Below are positions 1 to 9,612 of a stretch of 64,000 bases of DNA, piece by piece. How positions within the stretch are numbered: position 1 is the first letter of the stretch; the number at the start of each line of letters is the position of its first letter. The position numbers and the translations under genes are program-made. This DNA is from Scytalidium lignicola (Eukaryota; Ascomycota; Leotiomycetes): contig NCSJ02000151.1 in assembly GCA_002812745.2 (NCBI GenBank), positions 1 through 64,000 on the forward strand. The letters are read 5' to 3'. A model generated the notes under the pieces. The model saw nothing but the letters and a program-made list of their open reading frames with translations, made no database searches and was not told the origin of the DNA.

Positions 1-1231
1 GTCAGGGTCCACGGCGGATGACTGCAAATGCTAGACTCCTGACCGCATAGCATCATCAAACCAACCGGCCAAATGTCAGAATTCGCGAGGCATTTGTCGG
101 CATCATGTCAAGGCCGGGAAGTGATCAAGTTATCTCAAGGGTTTTGACGATGATGAAATGTAATGGGGGGAACGCGATCGAGTTTGGCTCTGGGCTGGCA
201 GGGCCACATTCGCCGCGCACAGCCACTCCACCAGCGCCTCGCCGGGTACAACTTCTCACTACTGTACTGTTGTGTTCGGTGCTGTGCAGGCAAGAGGAGG
301 AAGGGCTGTCCACTGTGGTGGGCTCCGGCTGACTGGTCTGGCTCTGGTCCACCAAGGAAGGCTCTGACTGCAGCACACAGGTTACGGTAATTAAATTAAA
401 TTCTTCCCAGTTATTCTGCCTCGCCAGCACCCCTCGAAGCCAACCATACTGGTTCAATGGTCCAGTGGTCACTGCCCTGGCTCGAGGCACGGCCAGCGGA
501 GCACAGATGATAGTGCGGCTCTGTCTCTCCCCCGTTTCCCCCCCTTCCCCCTTCCCGCGTTCCTTCTATCCCGACGGGTCCATGATGCAATTCCAGTCAG
601 CCCAGGCATTGTGCCTACTAGCAGCAAGCAGATGCCCCCGTAGATATCAGCCAGCAGCAGTTGGGATTGACTTAGACACTGAGATTTTTGCTCGGTTGTT
701 GGATTCCGGGCGTGTGAGAGTTGTGGCTGGGTCAGGTCGAGGGCTGCCGCTCTTGTGTCCTGGTGCTTTCGAAAACTCTCCCCCCCAGTGTTCGGCTGCC
801 CACACACAGCTTTCGTTTTGGCGCGCCAACCAACACCGAACGGAAACAGCGCTCACTCTTTGCAACTCGGCGCTGCTCCTCTTTCCTGCTTCCTTCTCTC
901 TTCCATCTACAAATTCCGATCTAGAGACTAGCAACTATCTTCTGCAGCAAGAAAAATCACTCGCTTCTAGCCCCCGGTGGAGCTAGCATTCTTTCGTCCA
1001 ACGGTCATCACTCACTAGAGCGGCGTGTCCCTGGCAGCTCTGTCGCAAGCAGAGCGCAGCGCACACTCCAAGTGCTCTTACCAACCGCGACCTCCTCTGG
1101 TTCAAGGCTGCAACATGACCCTGCTCCTTGCCTGATTGTCTCTTCCAGCTGATCAAAGCCTGACCAGCATGCGCAGCAGTTCATAAAAACTCAACACAAG
1201 AACGTAGCTCCCCGCCGTCGTGGTGAGCGCT
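1..1231. promoter_or_regulatory. Gene-free 5' region of the C2H2 gene
   Basis: No convincing gene here; the open frames are short and overlap on both strands. The stretch from about 500 to 1200 is rich in C/T tracts, as is usual for promoters and leaders of filamentous fungi. A TACTGTACTG word lies near 262. The coding start of the downstream gene is taken as the ATG at 1232; the frame is open slightly upstream, but only with GTG codons. Confidence 0.5.
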
Positions 1232-4200
1232 ATGTCTACGTCTTACGATTCATCAACAGCCTTTGTTGGTGCGGAAGCTCAAACCTCGCAAGAAGTAATC
1301 GAGGAGCTCGGGCTGAACCACAGTCACTTCACCTCCCCGCAAAATTCAGCACATCTCTCACCATACGATCGCTCACACACGATCAGCAATTCTACGAGTC
1401 CCTCATTCAACATCAACAGCACTCCCGGCGACAGCTTTTCGGATTATAGCGCCTACGAACCAAGCAACACCGACCTCGGCGATCTTGACGACGAATTCCT
1501 AGGCGTGAACTTCAGTGACGAGTCGGGCCTGCAAGACTTAACTGCTCTTTCCAACACTCGTCTCGACGACCATATCTACCGGACCCTTCGTGGTGGTAAC
1601 TTAAGAGAGTCAGATATCTCAGCACAAGTTGAAGTTGAAATTGAAGTTGAAGTTGCAGAGATCATAACCAGCTCGGACTATCCCCTCACCCCGCTGCACT
1701 CCACAAAGGCGACCACCCTCTCTCCCAGCAGCGACCTCAATGATCCGAGCAACCAACTGCCAATCTCACAGCAAGAGCTGACATCCAGATTGAGCCAGTC
1801 TGGGTCTTCGAACGTCTCCCAGCGCCCCACAGCATTACAGTTGACTCCAGATCATAGCGGTGGTAGCAGCGATACGAGCGCCGAGGACGTTAAGCCAGAT
1901 AACATGGCATACCCTGAACGGAGCCCACAACTTACAATATCTCAGTATGGTGACGAGGCTCATCCACTCAGCGAGAGTCGGTATGACAACACGGATGTAG
2001 ACTATTTCGGCCGTCCCAGTGAGCCATACGTGGGTGGAGAAGTGTCGCACATTCCCATCGCTAGAGATGACGAAGGTTTATGGAGATCTGGTGGACCTTC
2101 AGGGACTTTTGGCATAGACCCAGATAGTCGGAGGGCAATTTCAAGTGTAGAGGTACCCAACTTCAAAGATCAAGAGCGAGCCAGCCTCTGGGAAAAGAAG
2201 CTGTCGCAGGTTGAAGACTGGAAGTTGACAGCAGGTGTGATACCTACGCCGGATGCAGAACCTACTCCTACACCACAAGACGAAGAGGAAGCCGAGAATG
2301 ACATTGCCGCTGTTTCGGACACCGCAAGTATTCGCGACAATAAGCTTATCGAAGGCCAGGTCTACTATAACTTAGAAGATCCCACCTTAAGTTCGGCCGA
2401 CCGTGAAATGGCACAACAGCCACTTCAATGGGGCGATGCGCCTATGTTTCCTCGAATGACGGAGAGGAAGTTTCAGCCGGAAACCGCTGAGGCTGCCATC
2501 AGGCGATTCAAAAATAGTGCCGATGCACTCTCGATGATATCCCGGCAAGCAACCTGGGGTACACGACGCCGTAGTGAGCCCAGCCTGGCAGAAATCGAAT
2601 TGTTCACGGAGGGCAACTTTTTTAAGAGACTTGCTATTAGCAAGGAGAAAGAAGAGAGGCCAAGGCAGTACAGTTTTATCGATCATGGGCGTAACGGTCT
2701 CAACCGATTAAGCAGTCTTGTCCGAAAATCTAGTAACAAGCACAAACGGGCTCTCAGCAGCACTCGGGAGTCATATGAGGATGTTCAGCAGCCAGCTAAC
2801 GTCCGGACCACGAGTCAGAGCAGTCTTGCGCCTCCTTCAAGATCGACAAGTTTCAGTCGCAGACCAACTCCAAGTGTTAATACAGCTCTAGCTGCGATGG
2901 CTGGTACGGTTGCCGCAGTAGGGACGACGCACGCACGAAGCGGATCTGTAAGCGCCACTGCTGCTTCTCCAAAGAGTGCGGCTCCATTGGCACAGGCCAG
3001 GTCATTCATCAGCCGACATAGAAGCAAAAGTGAGTTGCCTGGGCTCACGGCTTCACAAGATCATGGGCTCGTGGACCTGCTCAGGGTTCAAGGTGGCCCA
3101 CCAGTCGCCAATTTGGCTACGTCGCCGGCTCAGCTTGACATAAATGTCGCTGATATGCTGGATCAGGATGATGACGATGACGATGATGATGACGAGCCAC
3201 TGGAAGAAATGGACGCAAAGCCAAAACCCGGAGTCTTGACGGAACCCATTACCCCAACGACAGAGGGCTTCAAGGCCCATGTGTTACGACTTAACCCTGG
3301 TATGGACAATCAATTTAAGTGGTTGATTGCTAGAATTGGACATCAGCAAGAAGTACGATATAAATCCTTGCTAGAGGCAAGAGTATCTCATGCGAAAGTC
3401 GTCAGTACCCATTCGTGTGCTTCGGCCGGTCGTTGTGTCGGGCTTAGTGGAGTTCCAACTTTACTAGATGCCAGAGGCCGACCGCGTGAAGTTGCCCAAG
3501 GATTATCAATGCAGAGTGAATTTTCGGAAGAGGACTCTGGTCTTGGCGAAGGGGCATTGACTGATGACTCCTTCCCTCCTGGCGTCCCAATACCTCCTGT
3601 TCGTTCACTTCCAGCTGAGTTCGAATGCCCATTATGTTTCAAAGTCAAAAAGTTCCAGAAACCATCCGACTGGACAAAACATGTCCACGAGGATATCCAA
3701 CCTTTCACTTGTACATACGACAAGTGCAAAGAGTCCAAGTCATTCAAAAGGAAGGCGGATTGGGTTCGGCATGAGAATGAGAGACATAGGCACCTAGAAT
3801 GGTGGATCTGCGAGATGGATGATTGCAAACATCCTTGCTTCCGAAAGGACAACTTTTTGCAGCATCTTGTACGAGAACACAAGTTACCAGAACCCAAAGA
3901 CAAAACCAAGGCCGCTATTAAGAGGTCTCGTCATACTGAGCCAGCTTGGATCATGTTGGAGCGATGTCACCATGAAACAACCAACCTACCACAGCAAGAG
4001 CCTTGTAAATTCTGTGGAAAGGTATTTACGACATGGAAAAAATTGACAGTTCATCTCGCAAAACATATGGAACAGATCAGTCTACCAGTTCTCAAGCTTG
4101 TCGAAACACGGGAAATTGACGCGTCTACAATAATCAGTCCCGTCAAAGAGAGAGAATCCGAACCCGTCACTCCTGTCGGCAGGACAAAACTCGAATCTCA

Positions 4201-4762
4201 CAGCCCTGCAAACCTAGACAACATACCATCCCACCCATTGGGATCACCATTCCCGCCTTTCCAGCAACAAGTTTACTTTCCAGACACTAGTCCCTTTACA
4301 ATGACCCCCCAAGCTCCTCAAGGAATGGCGTACAACAATAACCCGATGTATCAAACTTCGTACGGTATGCCCATGAATCAGCAACGTCAATTCGGCTCCA
4401 TGGACTCTGGTCTCAATCAAATCCATCATCCTCGTGATTTTAGATCGATGGATTCGGCCTTTATGGCTCAGGGTATTCCTCAACAGAAATTTGAGCCTCA
4501 AAATTTCACAATACCGTCACAAAAGTATAATCCACATCAAAACCCTAACTTCATGCCGCAAAACTATACCTCTGCCCCATCTATATCTGGGTTTCAACCA
4601 GACAATATGTTAGGGATTAGCACTAGCGGATTTGACTTCGACTCTATTCCGGCAGAAAATATTCCGAGCCAACAGTTCCACCCTACGCCAATGACTCGCC
4701 CTTCTATGAGTCCGTCAACGTATGGACAGGCACCACAAGGCCCGTATTATCAACAGCAATGA
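1232..4762 (+). CDS. C2H2 zinc-finger domain protein
   Basis: Single-exon gene of 1176 residues. The long N-terminal part (about residues 1-690) is Ser/Thr/Pro-rich and low in complexity, with a Val/Glu repeat near 1628-1660 and a run of ten Asp codons near 3166-3195. A conserved stretch at about 690-760 begins R-L-N-P-G-M. The zinc-finger block covers residues 798-960 (nt 3625-4110), with C-x2-C, C-x4-C and C-x5-C cysteine pairs followed by His pairs. One finger is the atypical W-x-C-E-M-D-D-C type seen in a family of large fungal C2H2 proteins. The C-terminus (about 1010-1176) is Gln/Asn/Pro/Met-rich, like an activation domain. Nuclear DNA binding and transcriptional control are inferred from the fingers; the target genes are unknown. 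I do not recognise a characterised orthologue. Confidence 0.85.
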   Translation: MSTSYDSSTAFVGAEAQTSQEVIEELGLNHSHFTSPQNSAHLSPYDRSHTISNSTSPSFNINSTPGDSFSDYSAYEPSNTDLGDLDDEFLGVNFSDESGLQDLTALSNTRLDDHIYRTLRGGNLRESDISAQVEVEIEVEVAEIITSSDYPLTPLHSTKATTLSPSSDLNDPSNQLPISQQELTSRLSQSGSSNVSQRPTALQLTPDHSGGSSDTSAEDVKPDNMAYPERSPQLTISQYGDEAHPLSESRYDNTDVDYFGRPSEPYVGGEVSHIPIARDDEGLWRSGGPSGTFGIDPDSRRAISSVEVPNFKDQERASLWEKKLSQVEDWKLTAGVIPTPDAEPTPTPQDEEEAENDIAAVSDTASIRDNKLIEGQVYYNLEDPTLSSADREMAQQPLQWGDAPMFPRMTERKFQPETAEAAIRRFKNSADALSMISRQATWGTRRRSEPSLAEIELFTEGNFFKRLAISKEKEERPRQYSFIDHGRNGLNRLSSLVRKSSNKHKRALSSTRESYEDVQQPANVRTTSQSSLAPPSRSTSFSRRPTPSVNTALAAMAGTVAAVGTTHARSGSVSATAASPKSAAPLAQARSFISRHRSKSELPGLTASQDHGLVDLLRVQGGPPVANLATSPAQLDINVADMLDQDDDDDDDDDEPLEEMDAKPKPGVLTEPITPTTEGFKAHVLRLNPGMDNQFKWLIARIGHQQEVRYKSLLEARVSHAKVVSTHSCASAGRCVGLSGVPTLLDARGRPREVAQGLSMQSEFSEEDSGLGEGALTDDSFPPGVPIPPVRSLPAEFECPLCFKVKKFQKPSDWTKHVHEDIQPFTCTYDKCKESKSFKRKADWVRHENERHRHLEWWICEMDDCKHPCFRKDNFLQHLVREHKLPEPKDKTKAAIKRSRHTEPAWIMLERCHHETTNLPQQEPCKFCGKVFTTWKKLTVHLAKHMEQISLPVLKLVETREIDASTIISPVKERESEPVTPVGRTKLESHSPANLDNIPSHPLGSPFPPFQQQVYFPDTSPFTMTPQAPQGMAYNNNPMYQTSYGMPMNQQRQFGSMDSGLNQIHHPRDFRSMDSAFMAQGIPQQKFEPQNFTIPSQKYNPHQNPNFMPQNYTSAPSISGFQPDNMLGISTSGFDFDSIPAENIPSQQFHPTPMTRPSMSPSTYGQAPQGPYYQQQ
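3166..3195 (+). repeat. GAT/GAC codon run (poly-Asp)
   Basis: Ten consecutive Asp codons inside the zinc-finger gene, written mostly as GAT/GAC triplets. It is a coding trinucleotide microsatellite and probably length-variable. Confidence 0.8.
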
Positions 4763-5445
4763 TTATCTTATGACATTTCTACTATTTTATACTTGAGTCG
4801 GAGTTGGGGGTCTCTATCATTCCTTTGCATATGGGTGCAAGGATATTTACTCATTTTAGCGAATCCTTTCTTTGGATAGATATCACGATTTCCTACTTCT
4901 TATTTTGATTTTGGCCATTTTTGGCGTCTGTTTCGGCGTTGCGATGAAAGTATGAGAGTTTTTGTTTACGCTAGTTTCTACAACTTTTGGATGACCTCAC
5001 GAAAAGTCCACATATTTGTATATCATATACCTCAATCATGGAGCAATGCAGACGACCAATAGAACGTTATTTTATTTTTATAGCAATACATACCATTGAC
5101 ATGAAACTGACTTGCGAATGCCCATCTTGTGATTAGGAATACAAGTAATCACATCTGAGCCTATCCAACCACATATACCGAGATACACAGACTATGCTCT
5201 AAGCAATGTCTAATTCTGATTTCACGAAGGTATTACAGTTTAATAGTAGGATTGCCCTTCTATGAAGAAATCTGCTGTACGGTTGAGATAATTCATATTC
5301 ACATACATGTACAGAGTACACTTTCTACAACCAATGTGACCAAGAAACACCGTACGCCATCCAATTATTCCTTCTCCCTTTAATCTACCTAATCCACATA
5401 CAAAAGCGGTAATCACAATCCGATGACCATCCTCCCCTTTCCTAA
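4763..5445. other. Convergent intergenic region, no gene seen
   Basis: AT-rich 3' flanks of the C2H2 gene (+) and the V-ATPase subunit f gene (-). I see no open frame or RNA structure worth calling. Confidence 0.5.
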
Positions 5446-5950
5446 TCAGGACAAAGTGATAGCCCCTCGTCGATTATCGCGAACGTGTAAATAAGCTTGG
5501 AAGCTACAACCAACCAGGAAAACCTAGTTCGAAGAAAAGACTCTTTAGTATTCTTATAAAACAAATGGTCTAAGACGATGATGATTGTTTCATAAAGGAA
5601 AATTGAGGGAGGAAAGGTAGATAGTGAGGGGGAGGAGAGAAAGATAACATACAACGTATACAATCACAGCACCAAACACCGTCGCGGCAACGGCGGCGCC
5701 ATTCGCTGGATCCTCTGTCGACCCGACCATCGAGTGGTGATTGTACTTGAAGAGGGAGCCGATGACAGAAAGGATGACTATTGCGAAGATGGAGACGACG
5801 ATGCTAATGTGTCAAAATAATCAGCTTTCTTTCCTATCCATCTTTCAAGCTTTTTTGCATGTTGAGGCACTTAAGGGAAGGGAGGGGAGGGTTCGCAATT
5901 GATTGAGCTTACCAAAACCATGCTTGCATCGCTCCTACGACGGGCTTCAT
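5446..5950 (-). CDS. V-type proton ATPase Vo subunit f (yeast YPR170W-B-like)
   Basis: Small membrane protein of 88 residues in three exons: 5950-5913, 5803-5653 and 5523-5446. Introns have GTAAGC and GTATGT donors. The spliced protein starts M-K-P-V-V-G-A-M-Q-A-W-F-C. It has a first membrane segment around residues 13-30 (I-V-I-L-S-V-I-G), the central S-M-V-G-S-T-E-D-P-A-N-G motif, and a second membrane segment that ends C-S-F-Q-A-Y-L. This pattern matches the yeast subunit f of the V-ATPase membrane ring and its animal relative RNASEK. The role is in the proton-translocating Vo sector of vacuolar and Golgi membranes. Lengths sum to 89 codons including the stop. A simple open-frame search misses it because each exon is short. 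It is convergent with the zinc-finger gene upstream. Confidence 0.88.
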
Positions 5951-7583
5951 TTTGACGGTTTTGTGAAGCGGGAGAAACTTGGGATTCGGTTTTGGAGGGA
6001 GGGTTTGGAGAGGATTGGCGGAATTGCGCGATAAGAAGTTGGAGGAGTGGCTGGTGGGAGGTTGCTGATAGCTTTGAGGTCTGTGATGGCGTACGCAAGT
6101 CGGCTAGGCCTAGATGGTGGAGATGATACGGTGACACTAAGGCATCACAACCAAGCGTAAGGTATCAACTCACTTAGTTCCTGCCCAAGAGTTCTCACAT
6201 ATCTTGGGATAGTTATCGCCCTTATAGTCCAGTGCTTATAGAAGTATTTTCTGCGGTCTATCTTGGTCCGTTGATATCGTGATCCTTTTAGGTGCTCAAA
6301 CCTTGGGCATGGGTTAAAGTGATTGCATTCTGGCCCTGGACATAATTATCAATTGGTAGTTGATGAAACACAGGTGACGCTCATCATTGACGATCTTTCT
6401 TTGCACTCATACACATTCAATCGACTTTATTTGATATTTATCTGGTCTAATTATTTTAAATACAGCTTTGCATGAAAACGAGAGTATAGGCGGTTATTGT
6501 ACTAGTGTTAAGAAGTCTTCAATCTGAGGCTTAGAACCTGCCTTTTCCTATCATTTTTGGTTCTTTAATTCTTCGTCCCTCTGTTTATTTAAGCTAATTT
6601 GATTGTTCCTTCACAATACTAAATCCTCGGTCTCAGAATGTGAACCACGGCATCCTAAATTAAGATACTTGTTCACCGAAACTTATCACAAAAGGTATGA
6701 TAGTTTTAATAGATATGCTAACTTCTTTGCCTATGTTTCATATATGAAACATTCGACAATTACTCTACCATAGCAAACATCGTTTTATGGGTTACACCAT
6801 GTCAACAAGGTCTACAATTAGCCAATCAGGCTCGACTAAACCATCTACACTCTTAAGCAGTTCTGTGCCCTTATTAGTAAGCAAGGACTATAGGAAAATG
6901 CAGAGAAGAACCGTGGACTTACCTACGGCTGCGTTTACTTCAAACTAAGCAAGAAAATTATCATAACAAACCTCTGCCTTGGATTAATATATATATTATC
7001 ACCATGTTCTTTGATCACCGAATTGCGGCTCACCGTTACATGCTATGTGATCTGCCGGACTCCAGGTCTATAGAATATGAAATTTAGCATGTGTAAAACA
7101 ACAAACACAGAAACCGTCCAATGACCTACCTACCTACTAGTTCATATGACCTACCTTCTTCCCTTCCGTCCATGTCACGTGCAACGATGTTGTGCATATC
7201 TGCCAATCTGACCTTTTTTCGACGATGCACAACCATAATTAGATGATTCAAACAATGAGAATGGTGACACAATATTTGCCGCTGAATAAGTATAAATGTG
7301 GGTGCAAACTTAAATATTTGGTTTATATCAACTTTATTTAAAGTATAGTCCTCTATTTCTATGATCACATAGCGTAGGTCAGATCTAAAGGTGACCTGGT
7401 TCTTCTCTTAATTTCCTCTATCCTTCACTTGCTTGATCGCTATATTTGTCACTATCTCTACACTTCAATCTAGTAAGAGTCAATCAAAATAAGTGAGTTG
7501 TTTGGAATTTATAACCCCTACAACCAACACCAGCCTCTGATAAAACTACAACTAATACCAAACTCCAAGCATTCTCCTCAGCT
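5951..7583. promoter_or_regulatory. Gene-free divergent region between subunit f and SOD genes
   Basis: About 1.6 kb of AT-rich DNA with no supportable gene. It should hold the promoters of both flanking genes, which are transcribed away from each other. It contains a perfect 20-bp palindrome at 6733-6752 and a CACGTG box at 7176-7181, about 400 bp before the SOD start. The leader just before 7584 is rich in C/A and T. Confidence 0.5.
6733..6752. repeat. Perfect 20-bp palindrome
   Basis: ATGTTTCATATATGAAACAT equals its own reverse complement. The flanking bases do not extend the symmetry. It lies in gene-free DNA upstream of the SOD gene and could be a dimeric regulator site. Confidence 0.7.
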
Positions 7584-8395
7584 ATGGGTTCAATAGCTTG
7601 GATTCTCACCTTTATGGCAGTATGGCTCACTGCTTCTGCGGAGACAACGTCTGGACCTGTCACTGGTCAGTTAGGTAACGCGACTGTTGTCAAAAATAAT
7701 CCTGTAGGCAAAATGTATATGGCTACACTCCCTACGACCGAATTCTTCAACCCAGACAATCCACGAGGCAACATCAAAGGATCTATTATTGCCACAGCTC
7801 ACCCGAATGGCACTGGTGTCGATTTCCAGATTAGCTTTTCCAATCTACCTACCAGTGGTGGACCATTTCGTATGTGTTACTACCATAAACTGGCGGAACA
7901 TCTACTTATAATCTACCAGCCTATCATATCCACACAAGCTCAGTCCCAGCTAATGGAAACTGCACGGAGACTCTGGGTCATCTCGATCCTTTCGAGCGTG
8001 GTGAAGTAAGTAATACGTTCCAGACCCGTTTGTACAATTCAGGACTGATATGAGAACAGGACCCGCCTTGTGATTCCACCCTCCCCCAAACCTGCCAAGT
8101 AGGTGACTTGTCAGGCAAATACGGCAAAATCACTTCGGACCCTTTCACTGCAGCATATACCGATCTCTACGCTTCCACTCTCAGTGGTTTGGGATCTTTC
8201 TTTGGGAATCGGTCTTTCGTCATACATTTTGCCAATACGACACGCATATCCTGTGCTAACTTCGTGCCTCTTGGGGATACTTCTGTTCCAACCACCAACA
8301 ACAACACGATTCAATTGAATAGTGCAGCATCATCGATAAACATCTTTTCTATGCTAGCAGTTTTGGTAGTGGTTATAGTGGTGTTCATGATTTGA
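7584..8395 (+). CDS. Secreted GPI-anchored Cu-only superoxide dismutase
   Basis: Three exons, 7584-7869, 7920-8005 and 8060-8395, encode 235 residues. The N-terminus is a signal peptide (about residues 1-19, M-G-S-I-A-W-I-L-T-F). The SOD core follows, with copper ligands visible as H98-I-H100, H116 in G-H-L-D-P, and H180 in F-V-I-H-F-A-N. Cysteines at about 110, 128 and 136 and in the C-A-N-F motif fit the family's disulfides. The zinc-binding histidines of classical Cu/Zn enzymes are not apparent. This matches the Cu-only fungal extracellular SOD family (Candida Sod5 type), which removes superoxide at the cell surface. The tail ends in a Ser/Ala stretch plus a hydrophobic segment (L-A-V-L-V-V-V-I-V-V-F) expected for GPI attachment. 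Several N-x-S/T sites are present. Exons total 236 codons with the stop. Confidence 0.87.
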
Positions 8396-8467
8396 ATTCA
8401 TGGATTTTGGCGGTTCTTTTTTTAAGTGGGATCTGCAGATAATGATAAGGAATAAGGGATAATGAAC

Positions 8468-8473
8468 AATAAA
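8468..8473 (+). terminator. Putative poly(A) signal of the SOD gene
   Basis: AATAAA occurs 73 nt after the stop codon, the usual distance for a fungal polyadenylation signal. Position and motif only; no transcript evidence. Confidence 0.4.
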
Positions 8474-8807
8474 AGAGTGAGCTCTCGGGGGAGATTATTC
8501 TGAAAAGGTAGTCAAGTAGAAAATATATTCAGTGTGAACCGCTAAGCAGTTGTAACAGCCATAATCTGACACGGCCTGTCCTACACTGTTCCTCCGTATT
8601 ACAAACTTGGTATTACGGTACATCTGTCATCCCCATGAAAACTGAACAACAAATTACTTTACGACTGAAGATATTGGACCATTAGTGCCGTGTCTCTATC
8701 CTGCTGGGCTGTTATTGGCCCTTACCTTATTGATGAGCCAACCAGAGTTCGATAACCAAAGTTTTGGTAAGCAGATACTGTGAAGTACAGTAACCTGCAA
8801 GAAGACT

Positions 8808-8832
8808 AAGTCATGGCCATTTGCCATGACTT
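8808..8832. repeat. Inverted repeat / hairpin with 10-bp arms
   Basis: AAGTCATGGC is followed by the loop CATTT and then GCCATGACTT, a perfect 10-bp stem. The arms share GTCATGG/CCATGAC with the palindrome at 52819-52838. Confidence 0.7.
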
Positions 8833-9612
8833 CGTGATAGTAACGTCATATAACCATGCTCTATGATGACCTTGGTATAGGTTTTTGAAATTGCAAACGT
8901 TCTTCTAAAAGTGCAGCTTTAAATTTCTTGGTATCTAATTAAAGCAATTGGATTTAACAGAGCTATGTTGAATGGTACCTCTGTCAAATCATACGAAAGG
9001 AGATAGATCTTGCGACGGATGTACGTAAGTAGTTGGTTGCGGAAGCTGGGAAAAAGAAGATGCCCTACGAACCAACCAATCGGATTGCACCAAAAGCGAA
9101 ATAAGAAAGCTGCTGACCAGGGTCAACAAAATAGCAGTCGTGCCAATCTAGGCAGACACAAAAGTCTCCACAGTGACTTGTGGCGCCTGCATCTCATAGC
9201 ACTACTGTATTAGAGATACTCATGAAAATGATGCCCTTCCCTTTTCCCTAAAAGACACAGACTGGTTTATAAAGAACCGACCTTCAATTCATATTTGGAA
9301 CCCGGATTATTTCTTGTTTTCAGAACGGTCGGTTGCTTGATTCTGTCCGTCTTATTTAATTAAACGAAAGCGCAACTTCTCAACCTAGCCTATAGTAAAG
9401 TCACGATTTCTAATTTTTGATCTTAATATCCTTTGTTTTATGTCACTTTGTTGCTATCAAGTGTCTTGTTTTTGAAACATTCCGACGTATCTCTCTTACA
9501 TCACCACCCTTGGTCTACTTTCAATCTCCTAATATATATCATCCAAATCAGAATCTCCTGGTTATCATTAGAGCTCCCTACACGGATGGATCTAACATAA
9601 ATTCACCCAAAT

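Larger units (their letters stand above)
8396..9612. promoter_or_regulatory. Gene-free region before the ABC transporter
   Basis: About 1.2 kb without a gene. A probable polyadenylation signal for the SOD gene (AATAAA) is at 8468-8473. A 10-bp inverted repeat with a 5-nt loop is at 8808-8832, and TACTGT/TACAGTA words are near 8776-8792. The final 250 bp are T-rich and form the likely promoter and leader of the transporter. Confidence 0.5.
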
